The notes beneath the pieces were generated by a model that ran no database searches, was not told the DNA's origin, and saw nothing but the letters and a program-made list of their open reading frames with translations. Both the position numbers and the translations under genes were made by a program. From contig CAJQUN010000140.1 in NCBI GenBank assembly GCA_907163345.1, positions 248,001-312,000 on the forward strand: a DNA stretch of 64,000 bases, given 5' to 3'. This document shows positions 55,130 through 64,000 of this stretch, one piece after another. Source of the stretch: Haberlea rhodopensis. Its lineage: Eukaryota > Streptophyta > Magnoliopsida > Lamiales > Gesneriaceae. The first letter of the stretch is position 1. Every line of letters begins with the position of its first letter.

Positions 55130-56400
55130 TTGCATCGAAACTCTAAAAAATCATCAAATGCATTGTCGGACACTCCACGGAAATATACACGGCAGGATAC
55201 GTGTGCGACAAGGTGTCGGACGCACCACGTGGCGTGTCTGGATCTATTTTTTTAAAAAAAAATAGATCCGAGACGTTTCTGACACGGCATGGAGACGACA
55301 TAGACATGGCAGGACACGCCGTAGACACGGCAGGACACAGGAAAATGATTTTTTTAATAATTTTTTTAAACAAATAATTTTTTAAAAAAATTATATATTT
55401 TTTTTACAAAATGAAAAAAAAATATAACTTTTTGTATGTTTTAATTATTGAATGAAGTGAAAAAAATTTGACATCATTTTCAATTTTATTATTCAAATAT
55501 TTGATAATTAAAATTTTTCTTGAATCTTAGTATATTAGTGTCACACCCGAGGCTCAGGCCCGCGCAAGCGTGACTGCACAATGGGCTCCTAGAACAACTA
55601 TTTCGTCTCTGTCCTCGCTATACGAAAATGGTTAACTCAAGTTGCTATAATAGTTCATTGTAAGCCTTTATAACAACTTTACATTTTCATCCACAACCAA
55701 TGTAGGACAAGAGTAACCCATCATTTAGAACGTGATGTCCTCGTCGCGACCTAACTCATCGATCCACCGGTACCGAGAATCTAGAGGTGGCTCCTACAGG
55801 TTCAAGAGGTGGCTCCCGTCATGTAGCACTTTTTCCCGCAGGTTCAAGAGGTGGCTCACACGCACGTGTCACTTTGACCCGCAGGTTCAAGAGGTGACAC
55901 CAAGCGTGTAGCACTTTGCCCCTTAGGCTCATGAGGTGGCTCCCACGCACGTAGCACTTTGCCACGCATAGCACTTATCTCCCGGTGTTGCCTGTCGGTG
56001 ACCTGCTCTGATACCATTCTGTCAAACCCCGGGCCCAGGCCCGCGCAAGCGTGACTGCACAATGGGCTCCTATAGCAACTACTTTGTATCCGTCCTCGCT
56101 ATACGAAAATGGATAACCCAAGTTGCTATAATAGTTCATTGTAAGCCTTTATAAACCACTTTACATTTTCATCCACAGCCAATGTGGGACAAGAGTATTA
56201 CAATTAGAACATAATGGATATGTATAATTTATATAAAAAAATAAAAATTATTGTCGTCTCCAAAGGTGTCGTGTCCTGTAATTTTTTTGAAAATATGTGT
56301 CCCCGTATCCATATTGTATTGTACTCATATCTTTGTATCCATATCTATATCCGAACAGCATAGCTTAGAAGTCCTTTATTTTTATAACTTTTGCGTAGAC
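55130..56400. repeat. Degenerate dispersed repeat of GTGTCGGACACG type, split by a TRIM
   Basis: 55160-55340 and 56255-56340 carry GTGTCGGACGC, GACACGGCAGGACACA and GTGTCGTGTCCTGTAA, words of a common plant interspersed repeat. An exact hairpin with arms GGATCTATTTTTTT / AAAAAAATAGATCC lies at 55231-55268. TRIM 2 is inserted between the two parts. Confidence 0.45.
55539..56202 (-). mobile_element. TRIM, 664 bp, minus strand, with internal tandem repeats
   Basis: Direct repeats 55539-55720 and 56020-56202 (182-183 bp) with TGT...ACA ends. Next to the right repeat the minus strand reads TGGTATCAGAGCAGGTC, a tRNA-Met-type PBS (56000-56016 on plus). Exact 5 bp target duplication ATTAG at 55534-55538 and 56203-56207. 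The interior (55780-55970) has about four copies of a ~45 bp unit with CAGGTTCAAGAGGTGGCTCC and GTAGCACTTTGCC. No coding capacity. Confidence 0.88.
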
Positions 56401-56519
56401 ATATTTATCTATTTATCAAAAATTATAACAATTCTACATATTTTCAAAACAAACATAAATAAATAAATAAAAAATTCTAAAAAAAAAAATTCATATATTA
56501 TCATTCCTCGAATATATAC

Positions 56520-57170
56520 CTAACAACGGTTTAGAACCGTCGATTAGACTTCAAAAAACCTCGACCCTTAACATTATCCTTCCTTGATGGTTCCGACTAA
56601 AGTTCATGAACCGTCGGTTACGATTTCAATTCCGATTTCGGTTACGATTAACCAATAGCTACGATTACTGTTTGACCCTTTTTTTAAAAAAAATATTATT
56701 AAAACTTGAAAAAAAATATATGAAAAGTATTTGAATGTTTTTTTCTATATGGATTAATCATAAAATAACGTGAAATAAATTCAAGCTCAAATAATCAAAA
56801 TATGGATGATTTATTTGTTTGATTAATATAGATAAATTATGACATTCTATTTAAATCAACAATGCTCTTATAGCTTAGTAGTTGAAATTAATTATTCAAA
56901 TTGGATGTTATGAGTTCAAATCTACACCATAACATATGTTTTAAATAAAAATGTAAAAAAAATAAAAATAAACCCTTGAACCGCCGGTTAACCGGCGGTT
57001 CACGGGTTCGAAAAGTATGACCCTGAACCGGAACACCTATAGACGGGCTGGTTACGGGTCCAACCCGTCGAACCGTTGACCCGGTTAACCGGCCCATTGA
57101 CCATTGTCCGATTTTGGAACGATTCAGGGTCCATTATGACCCTTGGTCGGGTCTACTTGAATAGATCCAC
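56520..57170. repeat. Degenerate CCGGTTAACCGG-rich repeat, hAT-like composition
   Basis: Scattered AACCGTCGG words on the left and GAACCGCCGGTTAACCGG palindromes on the right (56980-57090). Such sequence is common in plant hAT-type non-autonomous elements (family knowledge). Ends not defined. Confidence 0.35.
56864..56925 (+). repeat. tRNA-like SINE head
   Basis: An A-box-like TAGCTTAGTAG at 56871-56881 and a B-box-like GTTCAAATC at 56914-56922, 43 bp apart, the spacing of a tRNA-type pol III promoter. A T/A-rich tail with runs of A follows. It does not fold as a good tRNA, so a SINE or SINE fragment is more likely than a tRNA gene. Confidence 0.45.
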
Positions 57171-57177
57171 AATATAC

Positions 57178-57740
57178 TAAGGCAACACTTGGTAGGTAGG
57201 ATGTGATAAATGAATGATAGATAATAAGAGTGATTAGAAAGATAAAATTGATAATAAATAATTGTGTAGTTTATTACAATTACCAAAACTTCTCATTAAT
57301 GTATTAACAATTACTAAGGAATTATAAAGACCAAATTTATAATATATTTTAATTAAATGGATAAATAATTAAATATGTACAAAAATACTGTATAAAATAA
57401 AACAATTTAGAATTAATCGGCACCATAATCTAGGCGGAATAAGTACATATATCTATAATGTCTATTAAACATGACGTGTTTAAAGTTTTCACCAATTTTT
57501 AACAAAATTACCCACAAAATTACAAAAACTCATGCCTCCATAACAACAAGAAGCAAATATTAAAAATACAAAAAATAATAAAATATACTTTATTTAAAAA
57601 ATTTAAAAACGAAAAAAAATTCAATCAACTCAAACCAAAAAACTTAAAAATATCGTTATTTTATATAAATATTTAATAAAAAAAATATTTTGATTAGTGG
57701 GATATGATAAAATCCATGTTCAAAGTAGTGTGCTAGTGAC
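57178..57740. mobile_element. Possible MITE
   Basis: Left end ACTAAGGCAACACTTGGTAGG and TAGGATGTGATAAAT, right end with ATATGATAAAATCCATG, roughly inverted to each other; interior AT-rich and non-coding. Target duplication not clear. The left end resembles the reverse complement of 62920-62960. Confidence 0.35.
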
Positions 57741-57825
57741 TTATTACAGAGGTGACTGTGGAAAGAGTGAGTTTAAGTTGTGGGGAAGAGTAACATGTGC
57801 AATACGGAATGTTTAGTTACCATCC

Positions 57826-57921
57826 TCTTCCTCCTCCTGCTGCTGCTGCAAACCACCGCGATTTTGGTAATAAGTTTCATGGGACCATACGCATATTTTA
57901 TTATTATTATTATTATTATTT
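57826..57921. repeat. Microsatellites (CTC/CTG)n and (ATT)n
   Basis: CCTCTTCCTCCTCCTGCTGC at 57826-57851 and about eight ATT units at 57898-57921. Confidence 0.85.
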
Positions 57922-58980
57922 CAAATGGATACAAAAATAATAATAACTACTAAGTTTTTTGATTAAGTAGACTACATGAATCATATAATGAATCAAATCG
58001 GGTCGACATATACGACAATCTTCTCCAAGAGCTTTTTTTGGTCAAATTGTCATCGGTGATCCTCGAGTCATATCTTCTTCGATCGTCCTTTTGCTCTCGT
58101 GAAATAGCCGAAATCCATGGATTTTACTCGACGCACAGATGCATTGTTGGTCCTACGTCATACGTGACCCAACCAGTGTAAGTGATGTTTCAGGTGGCTG
58201 TCACAAATCCACCTTTACCCACCTCCTTCATTCTGATTTAGGACAAACATCGATACCAGGGGCGGAGCTAGGATGTAAATTTATCTGGGGCTGATCGAGC
58301 AAGGTGTGGTACTAACAAACTCAATTGGTTTAAAGGATTGGGTTAAAATGTAAGTTTTCCAAAATTAACACTTTCCTAAGTAATGCAAATTTTTTTTCTT
58401 CAAAAAAATGTGCCCACATAACAAGTGCCTCCGTATCCGATCGATACATATCACAAGTGATATCATTGGCAAAGTTATTATTTGGGAATGGATCAAACTT
58501 AATAGTATTTGCTAACCACGTCTTATATAATTTGGTCATGTCACATTCTTCAATATAATTAAATATTTCTGAGTCGCATTCAGATATGGTAAAGAGTAGT
58601 AAATATTACTATCCAGCATATTATATATCCAACCATCTTCGTTCACCTGTCTTCTGTACATTTATGGCTATCTAAAAAAATAAATGTTATGTTATGTTGG
58701 AAAAGAACAAAGGTAACTTGGATTTTGACTAGGCCACATGCCATTCCGAAATTTAAGGGTAGTTAGTTAATGCTGCCAAATGTGAGTTTTAATATATGAA
58801 TAAGACTGGTACGGGACGTGCTATCATTGAAAGTGATGAAATATAAAAGGAAGACTAGAACAAGATTTCCCTAATTTATACGCTAAAACAAAATTGTTAC
58901 CTTTTTTTTGGTTCATTTGATAACAATGAATTTATATGAGAAAAGGGGTGAGCTAAAAACCAACGATTATGCCAATCCTC
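57922..58980. other. Intergenic DNA; possible hAT terminus at 58257
   Basis: No supported gene. CAGGGGCGGAGCTAGGA at 58257 looks like the start of a plant hAT-like element, but no matching inverted end was found. Confidence 0.3.
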
Positions 58981-58989
58981 CCGGTGATC

Positions 58990-59660
58990 AAACTAGTTAA
59001 TAGTTGGTTCCCCCTTTTTTTTACAGCCCCTACTCTTGTTAACAATCCTCCTCTTTATAGGGGAAGGGTAGCCAGTGGTCCCCGCCTTACCTGGGGGCTT
59101 TGGAGACAATGTCTGATGCCGGGGGGAGAACCAAAGACTGGGGACCACCTACAACTGTTACCTACCTTGTACGACCTCCCTGCTTTTGTGATTCTGTCTG
59201 CATCCGGGGATAAGCTTTTCATACTCAAGGTACTTGACCATCTTTTGATTGGTTAGTGGGCCTAGCCTTTGCTTTAATAGGTGTCCGACTCCCGTAACTC
59301 CAGTCCCGGTATACGGGACCACCATAAGTGTGTCAGCGACCATTTCGGCCTCAGCTCGGCTGTCCTGGCCAGCTGCTGCCCGCCCCGACCTCTTGAGGTT
59401 CATCTTTGCCTCAGCTAAGAGGGCTCCCTGAGGACTCATGACTAAGGAGTGCGAGTAATAGGGCTCTGTTCGAGAAAGGCCACGGCAGCTGACCAGAGAT
59501 GGTCGTGCCCGATGTCAACTCGGCTCGGGCGGCGAGCTTGAAGAGCACCGCACGGTATCCATCCCGACGAGCTCTTTTGTCGGGCTATAAACGGGTCCCC
59601 AACTGACCGGGCCCAAATAAAGTTCTGATCCCTAAACCTATTGGGTCCCCAGGGCTAGGG
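58990..59660 (-). mobile_element. GC-rich LTR-like relic, minus strand
   Basis: An abrupt GC- and CpG-rich island in AT-rich DNA. On the minus strand CTTCCCCTATAAAGAGGAGG (about 59050-59070) looks like a TATA box with its downstream start region, preceded by upstream sequence with GGGGACCAC repeats and CCCGTATACCGGGAC. No second LTR, PBS or coding domain is in the window, so a truncated or solo LTR is the best guess. Confidence 0.4.
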
Positions 59661-59764
59661 ATATCAAAAATTAACAAGTGTTAAATTAAATTTCTGGTAA
59701 GCATTCGCTATTTTTTCAGATATAATCCAAGAGATTGTTTGATGATCCACTTTTAAGAGGTTTT

Positions 59765-60060
59765 TGACAATGAACCCTCTTGTAGTTTTTCAAAGAGACG
59801 GTTTACACCCATTTTGGAAATAGATACTTTACTATGATTTTCAAAATAGATAGTTTACCCATAATGTTTTGACAAAGACACTTTACACCATGTAGTTTGT
59901 GAATGGGTACAAGACACTCCCTCATGTGAGGGAGAATACTCTATGTTTTACAGATAACATGGATTTAAAATGTCTATTTTAAAACCGTAAGAGAAAACTG
60001 CTATTTTCAAATCACAAGGGTATAAACTATATATTTACAGATCATCAGAGTAAACTGCCT
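59765..60060. repeat. Foldback repeat with GTTTAC subrepeats
   Basis: Left arm has repeated GGTTTACACCC / ATAGTTTACCC / CTTTACACC units; right arm has their rough inverses (GGGTATAAACT, AGAGTAAACTG). At the centre CTCCCTCATGTGAGGGAG (59919-59936) is a hairpin with 8 bp arms. Non-coding; probably an old TIR-type element. Confidence 0.45.
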
Positions 60061-62090
60061 AATGATTGGATAAATTGTCACTGGCTCACTTCTAAGCGAC
60101 CTCGAGAAGACCTCACCTGCTTTGATATTTGTATATGTTTGTGCATATTACTGGTAGTCATGGCAGAATTACAATTTTATAGTACGGTGGACTAAACTAA
60201 ACACGATATATAAAAGTTATTAAGAGAAACTAATGCGTCGGATGCATGATAAATCTATCATAATACCATAATAGACTCGTAAGAGCGTTGCACATATTAT
60301 GGAATTTTGTATTTTTTTTTGGTTTGATGGATATTTCTATTTAAAGTCGTAAACAAGGAGTATTTATTTATGTTTTATACGGACAAAAGAAAGCTGTCTG
60401 CTTATCTGGTGAGCATTGAATTGGTGTAGTTTACTTGTACGGCTTTCTCAGCCTTAGAACATGGTAATATGACTTGTGTTCCTTCCGGGGCTGGTGGTAC
60501 CATCATCATCATCCTATCTGTGGTGCTTCCATTTCCATGTGGCGGGCCGCCCTGTCCAGATAATAATTCACATTAACGAGAGGAAGCAGTTAGTTGCCCC
60601 TCTCATATAATTGAGCACCAATTTCTTCCCACTGTTTCAAAGTTAACTTTTTTGTGAAAATGATCATGATCATGTCTTTGATTTTTTGTAGAGATTTTGA
60701 TTAGGCGTCAGTATCGTGATTCAAAAAAGTTTAAGAAGACTCAAACCTAAAAAATCTGAATATAGTCATGACTATGATACGATTATATGTGAATACAAAA
60801 AAAATTAGATTTTACAGTTAATTTTTATGATGTTGAGTTCCATATTTAATAATTATTAATAAACCTTGAACCAAGTTCTTGAATGAAGAAGAAGGGCAGC
60901 CATTAAAAAATCATGAAATTTCAAAACTCATATCAAGATTGAGCTTAGGAATTAGCACCATTTGGTATTATAAGTTTTACAATAATTCGAGCTAAAAAAA
61001 TAATTATATTATCCGCATCTCGTTATTTATTATCACCATATAATAAATCCTTTATCATTCCATCCCATGAGCCAAGAGGAGATGAGTTTGCACATCAACT
61101 TAAAATAGGTGAATTTAGAGTCGATTTTCAAAATTCTATCTTTTGAGCAAATTTCCTCATAAAAACTTTAAAATATTACAAAAAAATTACTATTTTCCTC
61201 AAAATACAACATTATGTGCACTAAAAAATACTTATTCGAACAATAATGAACCACATTTGTTTGGACATATTTGTAATCTGTTGGCTCGAAACAAAGATCT
61301 GAAAAGTATCACATGGATTCACTAATATTGTATCTTTTCTAGTTTTTCTGACAATGTATTATTTTAAGAATCTCAATTCCAACATTGAGAAAAAACCAAA
61401 CCCTCGTCATGATTCGTACTTATTTAGTACACTATAGTTTCGAGTCCGTGATTCACCGCACATACTTTTTAGGATCTATAAATTGTATTTAATTACTACA
61501 ATAAAAAAATTTCAAATTTGTTAGTTACTTATTCTTTATAATTAAATTATTATTATTTTTAACTAAAACATAGATTATCGGACTCTGAAAATGAGAGCTT
61601 GCTCGGTTGCTGTCATTTATAAGTTATACTTCTCGATTTTCCTTCTTCGTTACTTCAGATCTGCTAGAACGCAGTTCACTTACTCACATATACTCTGGTT
61701 TGCATGGTTTGAGAGGATCTGAGTCTCTACACCCTTTGGTCACAGTCGTGTGTTTTTTCAATGCATCGCTCATCAATGTGTCTTTATAGTTAAAACTCTT
61801 TAAATGAAATTTAGAGGAGAAAACATCAACTTTCTTGTAAAATAACGAGATGATGAACTTGGGACAATATGATGAATTAGAGCTAATTTTAGGGTTGAAA
61901 ATAGTAAGAAAACTGAGTAAATAGAGATAAATTGAAATAGTAACAAATAAAGTGTGCTCATGATGTCAAGACATGAAACCAGTGAAAGCTAAGTGTGAGG
62001 CTGCCATCTATAGGGAATACATTTTCTTGTTCTACCACATATGCCTAAACACTACTCTATTAAGAAAAACATTATCTCTATTACTATGTA
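60061..62090. other. AT-rich intergenic DNA
   Basis: No gene, RNA or element supported. Short ORFs (61143-61325, 61607-61789) lack any family resemblance. Confidence 0.4.
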
Positions 62091-62298
62091 TATTAATAGA
62101 AGATTAAGAAATTTCGAAAAAAAACTTAATATATTTTCAACTTAATATTATTTATATATTATTATTATTTAACAATAACAATTATTTATTATTATACTAT
62201 TATATAATGTTTATATTATTATAGTATATTGTAAATCTAAATATATATATTATTATTATTACTTTATTGTTGTTATTATTATTACTATATATATTTAT

Positions 62299-62335
<37 letters not shown>

Positions 62336-62815
62336 TATTGCTTTATTTTATCGTAATTTTTTTATATATATTATTAATATAGGTATATATATGAGTATTT
62401 ATTATTATTTAATTTAGTTTTTGTATTATTATTATTTATTTATTTTTTATATAATTATTAATATATATAATTATTATTATTCATTTATATATTATTATTA
62501 ACAATAATAATATTATTTTATAATGTTAATATTAATATTATATATTATTATATATTATTATATATTATATATATTAATAGTATTTATTTTTATTAATTAT
62601 TAATTACTTTATTGTTATTTTGTTATTATTACATGTGTGTGTATATATGTATTATTATTATTTTATTATTATTAATATATTATATAAGATATATATTTTT
62701 ATATATTATTATATTATTATTATTATTATTGAACAATAATAATAATAGCTATTATATTATATATAAACTTTTATTATTATTATTATTATTATATATAATA
62801 ATAGTGAGGGTATTT
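62090..62815. repeat. Low-complexity TATTA/ATT and (TA)n tract
   Basis: About 700 bp almost wholly A and T with TTATTA and ATATTATTA runs, including an uninterrupted (AT)n of about 32 bp at 62300-62332. The 68-residue ORF here is low-complexity and not a gene. Confidence 0.9.
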
Positions 62816-62817
62816 TA

Positions 62818-62960
62818 GTCATTATACCAAACTATAAAATTAATCCACAATCTTATCATCAAACCCCATATAACTTACAACACTATATTAGTTTAAACCA
62901 TCTTATAATTTTAATCATTATCCTTATCACTTATTCCAAACGGTACCTTAGTATACAAAA
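62818..62960. mobile_element. MITE end (same type as 57178)
   Basis: Read on the minus strand it begins ACTAAGGTACCGTTTGGAAT and AAGTGATAAGGATAATG, resembling the left end at 57178. Possibly the low-complexity tract on its left is the element's expanded interior. Confidence 0.35.
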
Positions 62961-62997
62961 TAATGATGATTTCCTCATTAAATGGAATGTATACTAA

Positions 62998-63380
62998 GGG
63001 TGTAAACGAATTTAATGTAGCCGAGTGTCGTGAAAATTTTAAGTCTTGAATTTGAGTTCGAATAAGTATATTCGAGCTCCAATTTGATTCGTAACTCGAA
63101 AATTTTAATATTTTTTTGCTCGAATTAGGTTCATATCAAGGCTCAAAATTTGAGTTCGACCCAACATATTTGATGGTGATTCATATTATTATTACTAAAA
63201 AATATAGGTACGAAAGGTTCAAATATATCCCTTAACTATCAAACAAAATAATTTAGGTCTGGGTTCGGCTAAAAATTTGAATGCGTTCGAGTCGGCTCGA
63301 AAATGATTATTTTGAATACGAATCAAATAATTTTGATTCGGCTAAAAAAATCACAGGCATGCTCGGTTATTTTACACCCC
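62998..63380. mobile_element. hAT-like MITE, ~383 bp
   Basis: Ends GGGTGTAAACGAA and (reverse complement of the right end) GGGGTGTAAAATAACCGAGC form terminal inverted repeats; subterminal TTCGAG/CTCGAA words occur throughout. This is a familiar plant non-autonomous type. An 8 bp target duplication is not clear. Confidence 0.55.
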
Positions 63381-63454
63381 TATTATATACAAGGTAACTC
63401 GAAAAAAATTATTAATTTAACAAAATAATCGATATTATAAAATGTTTTTAAACT

Positions 63455-63655
63455 AACCTAAAACGCCATCTGAAGTGGCGACTTCAGTTGAAGTAGCCAC
63501 TTCAAGTGGCGTCTTCCTCTCCGGTAAAAAAAAAATTATTGAAGGTGCCATCTAGGATGGCGCTTTCAGATATTATTTTAAAAATATTATTGAAGGCGCC
63601 ATCTCAGTAAAAAAATAATTTTTTATTGAATACGTCATCTCAGATGGCGCCTTCA
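63455..63655. repeat. Cluster of GGCGCCATCT / AGATGGCGCC hairpins
   Basis: Repeated inverted words GCCATCTAGGATGGCGC, AGTGGCGACTTCA...TGAAGTAGCCACTT and GGCGCCATCT...AGATGGCGCC within 200 bp. They form several potential hairpins. Not part of a gene I can recognise. Confidence 0.7.
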
Positions 63656-63660
63656 ATAAT

Positions 63661-64000
63661 GAGTTTTTTTACGACGGCCCTTCTTTCTTTCTTCCTTTCT
63701 TCTTCTTCTTCCTCTCCTTTCTTTTATCTCATCTTCCAGACGAAAATTTTCGAATCCTTCAACCTTTTTTTGCCAAATTTCAAAAATTGTTGTGGTTTGC
63801 AATTTGTGGAGCTTAGATGTTTATCATTCTTGAAGCTGATGTAATATTTTTTTCTGTAATATAAATTTCTGAAAGTTATAAAATTTACATTATTTTGTTG
63901 TTGTGTTTGATTTTTGTTGTTTGGTAGTTTTTTATTGAAAAGATAGTTATAGTTTGGAGATGAGTGGCGGAAATCGCCGGATGATTTACGGCCGTTGGGG
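63661..64000. other. Window end; no gene recognised
   Basis: A CTTCTTTCTTTCTTCC pyrimidine tract (63680-63725) is followed by unremarkable sequence; the short ORF at 63626-63844 runs through the tract and the hairpin cluster. Confidence 0.3.

Noticed and set aside
56864..56925. tRNA gene
   Set aside because: A and B boxes are spaced like a tRNA, but acceptor and anticodon stems do not pair; kept as a SINE head instead.
58257..58600. hAT element with transposase remnant
   Set aside because: Only one possible terminus (CAGGGGCGGAGC) is seen; no inverted partner and no recognisable transposase motif in the ORF at 58330-58539.
62612..62818. 68-codon ORF in the A/T tract
   Set aside because: Low-complexity translation of TATTA repeats.

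Overview
This is plant nuclear DNA: a cluster of small SAUR (auxin-responsive) genes split apart by about 43 kb of nested LTR retrotransposons and followed by an AT-rich stretch of small transposons. No bacterial, organellar or viral genome signal was seen. The SAUR family and the Ty3 and Ty1/copia lineages point to a flowering plant. An accessory ORF behind a SIRE-type copia pol resembles a protein type I associate with Lamiales/asterid genomes, so an asterid is my guess (inference, low certainty).

Layout. (1) 1-3668: one intact SAUR gene (631-915, +) and a frameshifted copy (2653-2964, +), lying in tandemly duplicated units that also share promoter sequence. (2) 3669-46735: the retrotransposon nest. 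From left to right: a chromovirus-type Ty3 LTR fragment (3669-3985); a minus-strand non-autonomous Ty3-like element with 1.7-2.4 kb LTRs and a non-coding interior (3986-11701); a tandem LTR-internal-LTR-internal array of the chromovirus with decayed gag/pol (11702-17416); a lone Athila/Tat-like LTR (17455-19398); a plus-strand LTR of the second family (19399-20850 and 41222-41795) split by a 20.4 kb composite SIRE/copia insertion (20851-41221). Inside the composite a 5.45 kb segment is tandemly duplicated, each unit holding a non-autonomous Athila-like element with one gag-like ORF (338 and 316 aa). A ~300 bp tandem repeat (42202-46735) is interrupted by a 3.6 kb SIRE-derived element with an exact 5 bp target duplication. 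(3) 46736-51235: an intact SAUR gene on the minus strand (47329-47604), a TRIM with an exact 5 bp target duplication, and two SAUR pseudogenes. (4) 51236-64000: gene-poor DNA with a MULE-like foldback element (9 bp target duplication), a second TRIM, MITE-like pieces, a tRNA-like SINE head, a GC-rich LTR-like relic and simple repeats.

The only likely functional host genes are the two intact SAURs. Their upstream regions share a pair of CATGTG boxes 12 bp apart, also found at the pseudogene copies. The less ordinary signals lie in the retrotransposons: palindrome arrays in LTR leaders whose flanking bases differ between subfamilies yet stay palindromic, a conserved 10-residue leader ORF, a composite copia insertion whose two outer ends are both U5-type ends, and repeated signs of unequal recombination.
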